Source: Cupriavidus oxalaticus (GTDB lineage Bacteria > Pseudomonadota > Gammaproteobacteria > Burkholderiales > Burkholderiaceae). Taken from it: a stretch of 64,000 nt of DNA. The position numbers were made by a program, and so were the translations under genes. Positions 28,154 through 39,416 of the stretch are shown in pieces; positions within the stretch are counted from its first letter, which is position 1, and the number at the start of each line of letters is the position of its first letter. The stretch lies in NCBI RefSeq assembly GCF_016894385.1, contig NZ_CP069812.1:62001-126000 (forward strand), given 5' to 3'. The notes under the pieces are model-generated. The model saw only the letters and a program-made list of their open reading frames with translations. It had not been told where the DNA came from and made no database searches.

Positions 28154-29161
28154 TCAGTCGACCGTGATGCCCTTGGCCTTGATCAGCTTGCCCCAGCGCT
28201 CGGCTTCGGCGCGCGCGTAGGCAGCGAATTCCTCGGGCGTGCTCGACACCGCCTCGACGCCGACACCCTCCAGCTTCTTCTGCACCTCGGGCGTCTTCAG
28301 CGCCTTGACCAGCTCGGCGTTCAGCCGCGTGACCACCGCCTTGGGCGTGCCTGCCGGCGCCACCATGCCTTGCCACGCGTAGGCCTCGAAGTTGCTCACG
28401 CCGCCTTCGGCCACGGTCGGCACGTCGGGCAGCACCGCCAGGCGCCTGGGCGTGGCCACGCCCAGCGCGCGCAGCTTGCCGGTGCTCACGTTCTGCTGGC
28501 CCGAGGCCAGGTCCAGGAACATCAGGTCGACCTGGCCGGCCAGCAGGTCCTGCACCGCCGGTGCGGCACCCTTGTACGGCACGTGTGTCATCTTGACCCT
28601 GGCCTGGTCCATGAACAGCTCCATGGCCAGATGGTGCGGGCTGCCGGCGCCGGGCGAGGCGAAATTGACCTTGCCGGGATTCTTCTGCGCGTACTCGATG
28701 GCTTCCTTCAGCGTGCGTGCCGGGAACCTGGGGTTGGCCACCAGCACCAGCGGGAAGCGCGCCAGCTGGCCGATATAGACGAAGTCCTTCTCGGGGTTGT
28801 ACGGCAGCTTCTTGTACAGCGACGGATTGGCCGCCAGCGTGGCGGTGTCGGCGGTCAGCACGGTGTAGCCGTCGGGCTTGGCGTGGGCGACGGCATCGGC
28901 GCCGACGATGGTGGCCGCGCCCGGGCGGTTGTCGATCACCACCTGCTTGCCCAGCCCCGGTGTGATCGCCTGGGCCACGGTGCGCGCCACCACGTCGGTG
29001 CCGCCGCCGGCCGGGTAGGGCACGACCCAGCGCAGCGGCTGTGCGGGCCACGCTTCGGCGTGAGCGGGTGCGCTGGCGGTGAACATGGCGCCGGCAGCAG
29101 CCAGGGCGGCCAGCATGAGATGGGCATAACGACGCCCAAGGAAGGGACGCAGGGGGCGCAT
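28154..29161 (-). CDS. Bug family periplasmic solute-binding receptor (TctC-like)
   Basis: Extracytoplasmic solute receptor of the Bug/tripartite tricarboxylate transporter family, hugely expanded in Bordetella and Cupriavidus. Start 29161 gives 335 residues with a signal peptide (basic MRPLRPFLGRRY, hydrophobic core, cleavage near APAHA-EAW). Family marks are WPAQPLRWVVPYPAGGGTD, GKQVVIDNRPGAATIVGAD, and FASPGAGSPHHLA. There are no TctA/TctB membrane genes nearby, so it may act with a transporter elsewhere or as a sensor. Divergent from the IclR gene, which probably controls it. Confidence 0.92.
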   Translation of the reverse strand: MRPLRPFLGRRYAHLMLAALAAAGAMFTASAPAHAEAWPAQPLRWVVPYPAGGGTDVVARTVAQAITPGLGKQVVIDNRPGAATIVGADAVAHAKPDGYTVLTADTATLAANPSLYKKLPYNPEKDFVYIGQLARFPLVLVANPRFPARTLKEAIEYAQKNPGKVNFASPGAGSPHHLAMELFMDQARVKMTHVPYKGAAPAVQDLLAGQVDLMFLDLASGQQNVSTGKLRALGVATPRRLAVLPDVPTVAEGGVSNFEAYAWQGMVAPAGTPKAVVTRLNAELVKALKTPEVQKKLEGVGVEAVSSTPEEFAAYARAEAERWGKLIKAKGITVD

Positions 29162-29259
29162 CGGTAGTCTCCGTGTTAAAAAGGGGCCCGGTTCGGCAGG
29201 CATCGACACGTGCGCCGCCGGGTCTGTTGCGAAGGAAGTCTACCGACGGCTTAAAAATT

Positions 29260-29290
29260 GGTAAATCGATTTCGCTATAGTAAATTTACC
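29260..29290. promoter_or_regulatory. Dyad GGTAAAT/ATTTACC between Bug and IclR genes
   Basis: Perfect 7-base arms at 29260-29266 and 29284-29290 flank a 17-base AT-rich spacer that itself contains the palindrome AAATCGATTT. The site lies midway in the 190-base divergent gap between the Bug receptor and IclR genes, the expected place for an IclR operator. Confidence 0.55.
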
Positions 29291-29351
29291 TACGAACTTG
29301 CCCGGATCCCCGGGCGTCGATCCCTGGTCCCAAATCCCCTGCTGCTGGTCC

Positions 29352-30194
29352 ATGTCACGCATTGCTGAAAACGAAGAAGACGACGCCAAGCTGCGCTCCG
29401 GCATCCAGTCCATCGAAGTGGGCTTCAAGCTGCTCCAGGCCCTCGCGGCGTCGCCGCGCGCGATGATGCTGCGCGACCTCGCCGCCGCCGCCGGCATGAA
29501 CCCGGCCAAGGCGCACCGCTACCTGGTCAGCTTCATGCGGCTGGGCGCGGTGGCGCAGGACCCGGTCAGCGGCCGCTACGACCTGGGCCCGTTCGCGCTG
29601 CAGCTGGGCCTGGCCGGGCTCAACCGGCTCGATCCGGTGAAGAAGGCGCGGCCGCTCCTGTCGCAGCTGCGCGACGAGATGGACCTGACCGCCGGCATCG
29701 CCGTGTGGGGCAACCATGGCCCCACCATCGTGCACTGGGAGGAATCCAGCCACCCCGTCACCGTGAGCCTGCGCCTGGGCGACGTGATGCCGATGCTCAA
29801 CTCCGCCACTGGCCGGCTCTACGGCGCCTACCTGCCGCGCAAGCAGACCCTGCCGCTGATCGAGCGCGAGCTGGGCGCGCGCGGCAACGGTGCCGTGCCT
29901 GACATGCCGGCGTCGCTGGCCGAATACGACGCGATCTGCGTCGAAGTCCGCGAGCATGGCGCCGCGCGCACGCGCGGCGGCGTTCTGCCCGGCATCAATG
30001 CGTTCTCGATGCCGGTGTTCGATGCCAACGGCCACCTCGCCATGGGGTTAATCGTACTGGGCGCGCAGAGCCTGTTCGATGCAGAATGGGGCGGTACGAT
30101 GGATCGTCGCATACGCGATATCGCCCAACAGCTCTCATCGGAACTCGGCTACCTTGGTGCCGCCCCCCCGGCCGGAGAAACCGGCCAGCCCTAG
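29352..30194 (+). CDS. IclR family transcriptional regulator
   Basis: A 280-residue IclR regulator: winged helix-turn-helix (about residues 15-80, SIEVGFKLLQALAASP, MMLRDLAAAAGMNPAKAHRYL) and a GAF-like effector domain (about 95-260). Start 29352 was chosen because the conserved domain begins soon after MSRIAENEED; an in-frame ATG at 29298 adds 18 unlikely residues. Divergence from the Bug receptor gene suggests it governs that gene in response to a carboxylate ligand. Its 3' end overlaps the next gene. Confidence 0.9.
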   Translation: MSRIAENEEDDAKLRSGIQSIEVGFKLLQALAASPRAMMLRDLAAAAGMNPAKAHRYLVSFMRLGAVAQDPVSGRYDLGPFALQLGLAGLNRLDPVKKARPLLSQLRDEMDLTAGIAVWGNHGPTIVHWEESSHPVTVSLRLGDVMPMLNSATGRLYGAYLPRKQTLPLIERELGARGNGAVPDMPASLAEYDAICVEVREHGAARTRGGVLPGINAFSMPVFDANGHLAMGLIVLGAQSLFDAEWGGTMDRRIRDIAQQLSSELGYLGAAPPAGETGQP

Positions 30195-31245
30195 TCCTCG
30201 CGCCCGCCCGGGCGCGGATTCCCCCGTCTGGCGCCGCCGGCGCTGGGTGATCGTGGTTGCGCTGGTGGTGCTGGTGCACGTGCTGGCGGTGGTGGGATTC
30301 CTGCGCATGCCCGGGCCGCTGATCCCGCTGGACGTCAGCAACACCCCCACGCTGGAGGCGGTCCTGCTGCCGCCGCCCAAGCCACCGGCCCCGCCCAGGC
30401 CGCGTCCCGCGCCGCAGCCGCGTCCGAAGCCCGCGGCGCCGGTCCCGGCACCCCAGCCCGAGCCTGAACCGCCGGCCCCGCCTTTGGCGGCCAGCCCGCA
30501 AGGCCCGGCCGAGATGGCGACGGGTCCGGGCGGCACCGGAGCGGCGCCGGCACCTGCCGCGCCCGCGCCGGCGCCTTCCGGCGGTCCGCAGGGCGGCGTC
30601 GACGGCGTCGTCTACAGCGCGCCGCCGCCCGCCACGTTCCATTACGCAAGCTTTGTCAACGGCGTGCAGAACCCCGATGGCCAGATCCGCTGGGAGCACG
30701 ACGGCCGCCGCTACCGGCTCGCGGTGGAAACGCGCGTGCTCTGGTTCCGCTTCGCGTTCCAGAGCAGCGGGGCGCTGTCCGAACAGGGACTGTTGCCGGA
30801 ACGCTACGAAGAGCGCCGGCGCAACAAGGCCGAGTCATCGCGCTTTGACACCGCCGCCGGCACCGCCACGCTGCGCAACGGCGCGCAGTCGCCGTTCCCG
30901 CCCGGGGCCCAGGATCGCTTCAGCGTGTTCCTGCAACTGGTTGGCCTGGTGCGTGGCAATCCGCAACGCTATGTCACGCCCGGTGTGACGGAAACGTTCC
31001 AAGTGGCGGATACGCGCGATGTGGAACCGATGCAAGTGCAGTATGTTGGAGAGGAGGACGTCGACACGGGCAATGGTGTGGTGCGTGCAAAGCACTTCGT
31101 GCGGATGCCGCGCCGCGCCAATGACCGTCGCCGGGTCGAGCTGTGGCTCGCGCAATCGCTGGGCTGGATGCCGGTGCGGCTGCGGCAGACCGAGCCCGAC
31201 GGCACCCAGATCGAGCTGGTGTACCGCGGCAACGGCGCGCAATAG
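30157..31245 (+). CDS. DUF3108 domain-containing protein with Pro-rich TonB-like N-terminus
   Basis: A DUF3108 protein of unknown function. After a short basic stretch comes one membrane helix (WVIVVALVVLVHVLAVVGFL), then a strongly Pro/Ala-rich region of about 80 residues reminiscent of a TonB periplasmic spacer, and a C-terminal beta-rich DUF3108 domain (from FHYASFVNGVQN to the end). The start is uncertain: I give GTG 30157, which overlaps the IclR gene by 38 bases; TTG 30154 and ATG 30079 are possible. Probably inner-membrane anchored with a periplasmic domain. Confidence 0.8.
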   Translation: MPPPRPEKPASPSPRARPGADSPVWRRRRWVIVVALVVLVHVLAVVGFLRMPGPLIPLDVSNTPTLEAVLLPPPKPPAPPRPRPAPQPRPKPAAPVPAPQPEPEPPAPPLAASPQGPAEMATGPGGTGAAPAPAAPAPAPSGGPQGGVDGVVYSAPPPATFHYASFVNGVQNPDGQIRWEHDGRRYRLAVETRVLWFRFAFQSSGALSEQGLLPERYEERRRNKAESSRFDTAAGTATLRNGAQSPFPPGAQDRFSVFLQLVGLVRGNPQRYVTPGVTETFQVADTRDVEPMQVQYVGEEDVDTGNGVVRAKHFVRMPRRANDRRRVELWLAQSLGWMPVRLRQTEPDGTQIELVYRGNGAQ

Positions 31246-31370
31246 CCACGGGCCGCCGCCCGGGTCGACCACCGGCAACCGGCCGGGCGAATGTCAACAA
31301 TCGTTAAAAGACGTCTCGCCCGCGTCAACGCCGCCGCGTTTCGCGCATTCTTACTGACAGGAGCCCAGCC

Positions 31371-32213
31371 ATGACTGTTGCCACGCCACCCGCCGAAACG
31401 CACCGCGTCCATGCCGACGGCGCCGAGCTTTACGTGCGCATCGACGGCACCGACGGACCGTGGGTAATCCTGGCCCATGCACTGGCCGCCAGCCATGCGC
31501 TGTGGGACCAGACCGCCACCCACCTGGCGTCGCGCTACCGCGTGGTGCGCCCCGACCTGCGCGGGCATGGCGGCAGCGACGCGCCGCTGGGACCCTACAC
31601 CATGGCGCGGCTGGCCGACGACGTGATCGCGGTGATGGATGCGCTGGAAATCCCCCAGGCCCATTTCTGCGGCATTTCGGTCGGCGGCATGATCGGGCAG
31701 ACCCTGGGGCTGCGCCATCCGGAGCGGCTGCTGTCGCTGGCGCTGGTCGCCACCAACAGCCAGACCCCGATGGAGGCGCACCCGATGTGGCACAACCGCA
31801 TCGGCCAGGCCGAGGCGCATGGCATGGCCGGCATGGCCGACGCCACGCTGGAGCGCTGGCTGACGCCAGCCTTCCGCGCCGCCCATCCCGATGTGGTCGC
31901 GCGCATCCACGCCATGCTGGTGGCCACACCGGTGCGCGGCTACGTGGGCGTGGCCGAGGCGATCATGGCTTTCGATCTCGCCGGCGCGCTTTCCCGCATC
32001 CATTGTCCTACGCTGGTAGTAGCAGGAGAAAACGATCAGGGCGCGACCGTGGCGATGGCGCAGAGCATCGCGGCCGCCATCCGAGGCGCCCGGCTGGAAG
32101 TGATGCCGCAGGCGGCGCACCTGGTGCATGTGGAGCAGCCCGAACGCTTCCACGCGGCGCTGGACGCGTTCCTCGGCAATGCGGCGTGCGGCGGCCAGTG
32201 CGACGTTCCGTGA
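31371..32213 (+). CDS. Alpha/beta hydrolase, 3-oxoadipate enol-lactonase-like
   Basis: A 280-residue alpha/beta hydrolase. The catalytic triad can be read: nucleophile Ser in GISVGGMIGQ, Asp in AGENDQGA and His in QAAHLVHVEQP. Similarity to PcaD (3-oxoadipate enol-lactone hydrolase) is seen in the HALAASHALWDQ and PDLRGHGGSDAP stretches, but no other pca gene is nearby, so a general esterase role is equally possible. Transcribed after a 125-base gap from the DUF3108 gene; good GGAG ribosome-binding site just upstream. Confidence 0.86.
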   Translation: MTVATPPAETHRVHADGAELYVRIDGTDGPWVILAHALAASHALWDQTATHLASRYRVVRPDLRGHGGSDAPLGPYTMARLADDVIAVMDALEIPQAHFCGISVGGMIGQTLGLRHPERLLSLALVATNSQTPMEAHPMWHNRIGQAEAHGMAGMADATLERWLTPAFRAAHPDVVARIHAMLVATPVRGYVGVAEAIMAFDLAGALSRIHCPTLVVAGENDQGATVAMAQSIAAAIRGARLEVMPQAAHLVHVEQPERFHAALDAFLGNAACGGQCDVP

Positions 32214-32302
32214 CAGACAACACACTGATGCGCCAGGCTCAAGAAACTTGTTGCAAAGGACGATGCCCAATCTATGTAGGCAGCAAAGACGTGGCAACGC
32301 AT

Positions 32303-32336
32303 TGACCTGCTTAACTCCTTGATTTCGCGCAGGTCA
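32303..32336. promoter_or_regulatory. Dyad TGACCTGC/GCAGGTCA upstream of the DUF3567 gene
   Basis: Two perfect 8-base arms (32303-32310 and 32329-32336) are separated by 18 bases in the 227-base leader between the hydrolase and DUF3567 genes. It could be a regulator site or an RNA hairpin; nothing in the window identifies the factor. Confidence 0.45.
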
Positions 32337-32440
32337 CCCCAAGTTTGGAGGTAAAGCCGCGGCGCCCCCCTCACGGCAACATCGACGAGGCAAGAATCAC
32401 AAGGGCATGCCGCCCAACCATGACGCCCAGGAGGTGTGCC

Positions 32441-32698
32441 ATGCAAATGATCTACAACAGCGACAATTACTGCATCGTCGAGTTCGGTGCGGATGTCGAG
32501 CAAGCGCCGCTCGAGTTCGGCGGCTATGAAATCGTCGACAAGAACCTGAAGCGCGAGATTTTCCTCGGCGGGCAGCTGGCTGAAAGCTTCCGCGCGGACG
32601 TCAAGCGCCTGATCGAAAGCGAGCCGTCAGTGGAAGAAGTCGATGACTTCCTCGGCAAGTTCGACAACGTGATGACGCATCCGCTGGTGATGCACTGA
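32441..32698 (+). CDS. DUF3567 domain-containing protein
   Basis: An 85-residue acidic cytoplasmic protein of the DUF3567 family, known almost only from Burkholderiales. The typical pattern MQMIYNSDNYCIVEF, GGYEIVDKNLKREIFL and VEEVDDFLGKFD is present. A near-perfect ribosome-binding site AGGAGGTG (32429-32436) lies four bases before the start, implying strong translation, and a terminator follows, so it is probably an abundant monocistronic product. Function unknown. Confidence 0.9.
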   Translation: MQMIYNSDNYCIVEFGADVEQAPLEFGGYEIVDKNLKREIFLGGQLAESFRADVKRLIESEPSVEEVDDFLGKFDNVMTHPLVMH

Positions 32699-32742
32699 GC
32701 GGCATTGCACGGCTGCCGGTCATGGCCGGCAGCACGCCATCG

Positions 32743-32772
32743 CGCCCGCCCTGGCGGGCGTTTTTGTTTTTC
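32743..32772 (+). terminator. Rho-independent terminator after the DUF3567 gene
   Basis: CGCCCGC/GCGGGCG stem with loop CCTG (8 pairs if the loop closes fully), followed by TTTTTGTTTTT. It is 44 bases after the DUF3567 stop. Confidence 0.92.
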
Positions 32773-32806
32773 GTTGCTATCTGGCGGCCAGGTCCGGCAT
32801 CCTTGT

Positions 32807-33199
32807 TCAGTACTGCTCCCACGGCAGCCCGTCGTGGCGCCAGCCGTTGAGTGTATTGCGGTGACGCTGCCCGTCCAGGTCGCCTTCGAACCCGTGCAGC
32901 ACGTTATAGACGTTGGCAAAGCCCGCGCCCTCCAGCGCCCGTGCCGCCGCCGTCGAGCGGTTGCCGCTGCGGCAGATCAGCAGCACCGGCCGCGCCGAGA
33001 CATGGCCGGCCAGCTTCTTTACCATCTGTACGAAATGCGGGTTGACCTCCCAGTCCGGCCCGTCGTTCCAGGGGACGTTGTGCGCGCCCTTGGGATGGCC
33101 CACGAACAGGTATTCCATCTCGCTGCGGCAGTCGATGAACAGCGTGTCGGGCGAATCGGCCAGCAGGGCCTGGGCGTCGGAGGGGGACAGGTGTTGCAT
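32807..33199 (-). CDS. Rhodanese-like domain protein
   Basis: A 130-residue single-domain sulfurtransferase-like protein. The active-site loop is CRSGNR with the catalytic Cys near residue 86, and the family marks FIDCRSEMEYLFVGHP and GAHNVPW are clear. The start at 33199 (MQHLSPSDAQALL) suits the domain; the frame is open upstream only as a shadow. Such stand-alone rhodaneses move sulfane sulfur or act in thiosulfate/cyanide handling. It is divergent from metH with 210 bases between. Confidence 0.92.
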   Translation of the reverse strand: MQHLSPSDAQALLADSPDTLFIDCRSEMEYLFVGHPKGAHNVPWNDGPDWEVNPHFVQMVKKLAGHVSARPVLLICRSGNRSTAAARALEGAGFANVYNVLHGFEGDLDGQRHRNTLNGWRHDGLPWEQY

Positions 33200-33309
33200 G
33201 GTCGGCTGTGCGAGAGGCGCCGGAGGACCGGCGTGGTGACGGCTACGCCTCTCAGTGTAGGCGCCGACGGCCCCGGCAGGCAACCGTGGGGCGCCGCAAG
33301 GCCTTGATA

Positions 33310-33322
33310 CACCTGATAAAAT
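33310..33322 (+). promoter_or_regulatory. Extended -10 promoter element upstream of split metH
   Basis: TGATAAAAT (33314-33322) fits an extended -10 (TG, one base, TAAAAT) and lies 88 bases before the methionine synthase start. The surrounding 13-mer CACCTGATAAAAT occurs again at 42330-42342 upstream of argS. No good -35 box is seen, as expected for extended -10 promoters. Confidence 0.5.
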
Positions 33323-33409
33323 CGGTCCTCTTTGGCCAGCATCGGCCACAGCAGCGCCCGCCGCCGGTTCAACAATCGCGCGCCGGCCGCCTTTCCAGAG
33401 TTCCCCGCC

Positions 33410-34471
33410 ATGAGTGCCCCTGAATCCCGCGCGGCCGCACCGCGCCCCTACACCCGGGCAGCCGAGTTGCCCCGGCTGCTGCAAGAACGCATCCTGATCC
33501 TGGATGGCGCCATGGGCACCATGATCCAGCGCTACAAGCTGACCGAGGCCGACTACCGCGGCGAGCGCTTCGCCGAACACACGGTGGACGTGAAGGGCAA
33601 CAACGAACTGCTGCTGCTGACGCGCCCGCAGGTCATCAGCGAAATCCATGAGCAATACCTGGCCGCCGGCGCCGACCTGATCGAGACCAATACCTTCGGC
33701 GCCACGCGCGTGGCGCAGGAAGACTACAAGATGGCCGATCTCGCGTACGAGATGAACGTCGAGGCCGCGCGCCTGGCGCGCGCCGCCTGCGACAAGTACA
33801 GCACGCCCGACAAGCCGCGCTTTGTCGCCGGCGCCTTCGGCCCGACGCCCAAGACCGCCAGCATCTCGCCCGACGTGAACGACCCCGGCGCGCGCAACGT
33901 CACCTTCGAGGAACTGCGCCAGTCGTACTACGAGCAGGGCAAGGCGCTGCTCGAAGGCGGCGCCGACGTGTTCCTGGTCGAAACCATCTTCGATACGCTC
34001 AATGCCAAGGCCGCGCTGTTCGCCATCGACCAGCTGTTCGAGGACACCGGCGAACGTGTGCCGGTGATGATCTCGGGCACCGTGACCGATGCCTCGGGCC
34101 GGATCCTGTCGGGCCAGACCGTGGAAGCGTTCTGGAACAGCCTGCGCCACGCCAGGCCGGTCACCTTCGGGCTGAACTGCGCGTTGGGCGCCACGCTGAT
34201 GCGCCCCTATATCGCCGAGCTGGCCAAGGTGTGCGATGCCGCGGTGTCGTGCTATCCGAACGCGGGTTTGCCGAACCCGATGAGCGACACGGGCTTCGAC
34301 GAAACGCCGGAAGTCACCTCCGCGCTGGTCGACGAGTTCGCCGCTTCCGGGCTGGTGAACCTGGTGGGCGGCTGCTGCGGCACCACCCCCGAGCATATCG
34401 CCGCCATCGCCCAGCGCGTGGCCGACAAGAAACCCCGCACCTGGCCCGGCCAGTACCGCGACGCCGCCTGA
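33410..34471 (+). CDS. metH: Methionine synthase, homocysteine-binding module (split MetH, part 1)
   Basis: Homocysteine S-methyltransferase module of B12-dependent methionine synthase, encoded as a separate 353-residue protein. Marks are [11 protein letters not shown], the [12 protein letters not shown] stretch, a Cys in LNCALGA, and the paired zinc cysteines [11 protein letters not shown] near the C-terminus. It stops before the pterin-binding module, which starts the next gene 16 bases later. Start 33410 was preferred over in-frame 33332, which would take in the leader. The two-gene form replaces the single ~1230-residue MetH of E. coli. Confidence 0.94.
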   Translation: MSAPESRAAAPRPYTRAAELPRLLQERILILDGAMGTMIQRYKLTEADYRGERFAEHTVDVKGNNELLLLTRPQVISEIHEQYLAAGADLIETNTFGATRVAQEDYKMADLAYEMNVEAARLARAACDKYSTPDKPRFVAGAFGPTPKTASISPDVNDPGARNVTFEELRQSYYEQGKALLEGGADVFLVETIFDTLNAKAALFAIDQLFEDTGERVPVMISGTVTDASGRILSGQTVEAFWNSLRHARPVTFGLNCALGATLMRPYIAELAKVCDAAVSCYPNAGLPNPMSDTGFDETPEVTSALVDEFAASGLVNLVGGCCGTTPEHIAAIAQRVADKKPRTWPGQYRDAA

Positions 34472-34487
34472 GCCGGAGCCCGAGAAC

Positions 34488-37235
<2,748 letters not shown>

Positions 37236-37500
37236 CGGGGTGCGACGGCAGGGCGCCGGCCACCGCCGCGCGACCCTGCCGCCAGCCCGTTGATGTCACA
37301 GGGGATTTCCTCGCGCGATGGCTTCCCGGCCCGCTCGTGGCGTTGTATCCGGCGCCTCACAACTCCTTACAGAGCCTTTCAATCCCTCACAGACCGGCGC
37401 AGGTGCGCTCCCTAGACTGAGGGCTCGATTCACGCAAACACCAGCGCGTGAACACCGCGACGAATGTTTCGCCGCGGGGCATCCTGAAAGGAGTCTGTCC

Positions 37501-37956
37501 ATGAAGAAACTGCTGCTCTCCCTGTCCGCCCTGTCGATCGCCGCCGCTTCCTCGCTGGCCATGGCCCAAGGTACTACGGGTGTGGGCGCCGGCGCGAAGG
37601 CCGACGTCGGCGCATCGGTGACCGCGCCCTCGCCCACTGCCGCCACGCAGGGGGCGTTGAATACGGCGGGCAGCGCCGCCACGGGTGCCACCACCGGCGC
37701 CACCAGCGCCGCCGAAAAGGGCCTGTCGACCGCGGGCGCTGCAACCGACAAGGGCGTGTCGGCAGCGGGCAGCGCGGCTGACAAGGGCCTGTCGACTGCC
37801 GGCGCGGCGGTCGAGAAGGGCGCGAGCACCTCGGCAGACGCCAAGGCCGAAGCCGGCAGCAAGGCCAAGGGCAAGCACTCCACCAAGTCGGCCAAGAAGT
37901 CCAAGACGGACGCGAGCGTCGGCGCGGGCGCCGAGGCGGGTGCCAAGGTGCAGTAA
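37501..37956 (+). CDS. Secreted low-complexity protein with 11-residue repeats, unknown function
   Basis: A 151-residue protein with a clear signal peptide (MKKLLLSLSALSIAAASSLAMAQ is the first 23 residues in description; cleavage near AMA-Q). The mature part is Ala/Gly/Thr/Ser-rich with four 11-residue units of the form (E/D)KG-x-S-x-AG-x-A-x (about residues 79-122), then a Lys-rich KSAKKSKT stretch. The 11-mer period recalls LEA-type or YtxH-like helical repeats. ATG at 37501 follows AAAGGAGT. A strong terminator follows. Probably periplasmic, possibly stress-linked; no named family recognised. Confidence 0.7.
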   Translation: MKKLLLSLSALSIAAASSLAMAQGTTGVGAGAKADVGASVTAPSPTAATQGALNTAGSAATGATTGATSAAEKGLSTAGAATDKGVSAAGSAADKGLSTAGAAVEKGASTSADAKAEAGSKAKGKHSTKSAKKSKTDASVGAGAEAGAKVQ

Positions 37957-38008
37957 GCTCGCCGCCAGCCGGCACAGGCGCGCAGGCCTCGATGGCCTGA
38001 CGCGCTGC

Positions 38009-38049
38009 AGCAAAGCGGGACGGACTCCAGGCCGTCCCGCTTTGCTTTT
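38009..38049 (+). terminator. Rho-independent terminator after the repeat protein gene
   Basis: A perfect 15-bp stem, AGCAAAGCGGGACGG with CCGTCCCGCTTTGCT, has an 8-base loop and is followed by TTT. It ends the gene 52 bases upstream and separates it from the response regulator. Confidence 0.92.
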
Positions 38050-38245
38050 GTACGTCATGCCTCGCACCCTTGGCCCGCAGGCCGGTCCATGTGCGCTCTA
38101 CGCGTTGTGGCCGCGCATCATGTCAGCCTGACACCGACAGCCCGCGCGCGCGGCCGGCACTACAATGACAGCAACGCAAGCGGTTCCGCCTGCACCCGAC
38201 TGCACCGGGCAATGTGCCGGTCCGTTCAACCCCGTGGAGCCCCTC

Positions 38246-38878
38246 ATGATCCGCGTCCTGATCGCCGACGATCACGAGATTGTGCGTGCCGGGCTGCGAC
38301 AGTTCATTTCCGACGAGCCCGACATCCAGGTGACTGGCGAAGCCGGCAGCGGCGACGAAGTCATGGCGCAGCTGCGCGACGCCGAATTCGATGTGCTGGT
38401 CCTGGATATCTCGATGCCGGACCGCAACGGCATCGATGTGCTCAAGCTGATCCGGCAACGCAAGCCCGACCTGCCGGTGCTGATCCTGTCCACCTACCCG
38501 GAAGACCAGTACGCCATCAACCTGATCCGTGCCGGCGCTTCAGGCTACCTGACCAAGGAAAGCGCCCCCGACGATCTCGTCAAGGCCATCCGCACGGTGG
38601 CACAGGGGCGGCGCTATGTCAGCGCCACGGTGGCCGACCTGCTGATCGGCGGGCTCGACAAGCCGACCGAGCAGCCGGTGCACCAGATGCTGTCCGAGCG
38701 CGAGTTCCAGATCTTCTGCAAGCTCTCGCGCGGGCAGTCGGTGTCGGTGATCGCCGACGAATTGTTTCTCAGCGTCAAGACCGTCAGTACCTATCGTTCC
38801 CGCATCCTGGAGAAAATGGGCATGAAGACCAACGCTGACCTGACTTACTACGCCATCAAGAACGGCCTGGTCGAGTAG
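38246..38878 (+). CDS. LuxR/NarL-family response regulator
   Basis: A 210-residue two-component response regulator. Receiver residues are Asp8 and Asp9, phosphoacceptor Asp54, Ser82/Thr83 and Lys104; the C-terminal LuxR helix-turn-helix spans about residues 145-205 (LSEREFQIFCKLSRGQSVSV, LFLSVKTVSTYRSRILEKMG). Start 38246 (MIRVLIADDH) is the domain start. A TACAAT hexamer at 38160 may be its -10 box. It is likely to be paired with the CHASE3 histidine kinase encoded convergently at 39416-40819. Confidence 0.92.
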   Translation: MIRVLIADDHEIVRAGLRQFISDEPDIQVTGEAGSGDEVMAQLRDAEFDVLVLDISMPDRNGIDVLKLIRQRKPDLPVLILSTYPEDQYAINLIRAGASGYLTKESAPDDLVKAIRTVAQGRRYVSATVADLLIGGLDKPTEQPVHQMLSEREFQIFCKLSRGQSVSVIADELFLSVKTVSTYRSRILEKMGMKTNADLTYYAIKNGLVE

Positions 38879-38944
38879 CGGCACGGCGCGGGCCGCATCG
38901 CGGCCTGCGCGGGATCGCACCGGACCGGGCCTGCCAACCAGAAC

Positions 38945-39352
38945 ATGTCGGAGCAGGCTTCGAACACTTCCTACCGGGCGCTGAGCATACTGCTGATCGA
39001 AGACTCGGCGGTCCTGCGGGGCATGCTGCTCGAATACCTGAAGGATTTCCCGTTTATCGAGAACGTGGACTGCGCCGACACGGAAGCCATGGCGCTGCGC
39101 CTGCTCGACGCCGGCAAGTACGACGTCGCCATCGTCGACCTGCAGCTGCGCCAGGGCAACGGCATCAATGTGCTGCGCGCCATGCAGCGCAAAGGCACGG
39201 ACACCGTGCGCATCGTCTACACCAACCACGCCCAGGTGCAGATGTACCGAAGCCAGTGCGCCGCCGCGGGCGCCGATTATTTCTTCGACAAGTCGCTCGA
39301 GCTGGAGCAGGTGTTCCGCGTGATCGAGGAGCACGCGGCGACGGCGTCCTGA
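38945..39352 (+). CDS. Single-domain response regulator (receiver only)
   Basis: A 135-residue receiver with no output domain. The phosphorylation site is complete: Glu19/Asp20, Asp65 (IVDLQL), Thr93 and Lys116 (FFDKS), so it should be phosphorylatable. It follows the LuxR-type regulator by 66 bases on the same strand and ends 63 bases from the end of the convergent kinase gene. It may act as a phosphate sink or a second target of that kinase. Confidence 0.9.
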   Translation: MSEQASNTSYRALSILLIEDSAVLRGMLLEYLKDFPFIENVDCADTEAMALRLLDAGKYDVAIVDLQLRQGNGINVLRAMQRKGTDTVRIVYTNHAQVQMYRSQCAAAGADYFFDKSLELEQVFRVIEEHAATAS

Positions 39353-39381
39353 TCCTCCAGCACAACTCCGGCAGCACCATT

Positions 39382-39416
39382 CACGCAGCACGCAGCACGC
39401 AGCACGCAGCACGCAT
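39382..39416. repeat. Seven-base tandem repeat between response regulator and kinase genes
   Basis: Five consecutive copies of CACGCAG (the last ends in T) fill the gap between two convergent genes and touch the kinase stop codon. A variable-number array of this kind could change in length; it does not fall within a reading frame except at its edge. Confidence 0.85.

Noticed and set aside
33200..33409. Possible SAH or cobalamin riboswitch upstream of metH
   Set aside because: Neither the B12-box pattern nor the conserved core of the SAH aptamer can be recognised; only a promoter-like element is seen.
37236..37500. Possible small gene between metH and the repeat protein
   Set aside because: The open frame from 37318 is just an upstream extension of the repeat protein; it lacks a ribosome-binding site, and the signal peptide at 37501 marks the true start.
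38881..38944. GC-rich gap between the two response regulator genes considered as a terminator
   Set aside because: No stable stem followed by T residues; the genes are probably co-transcribed.
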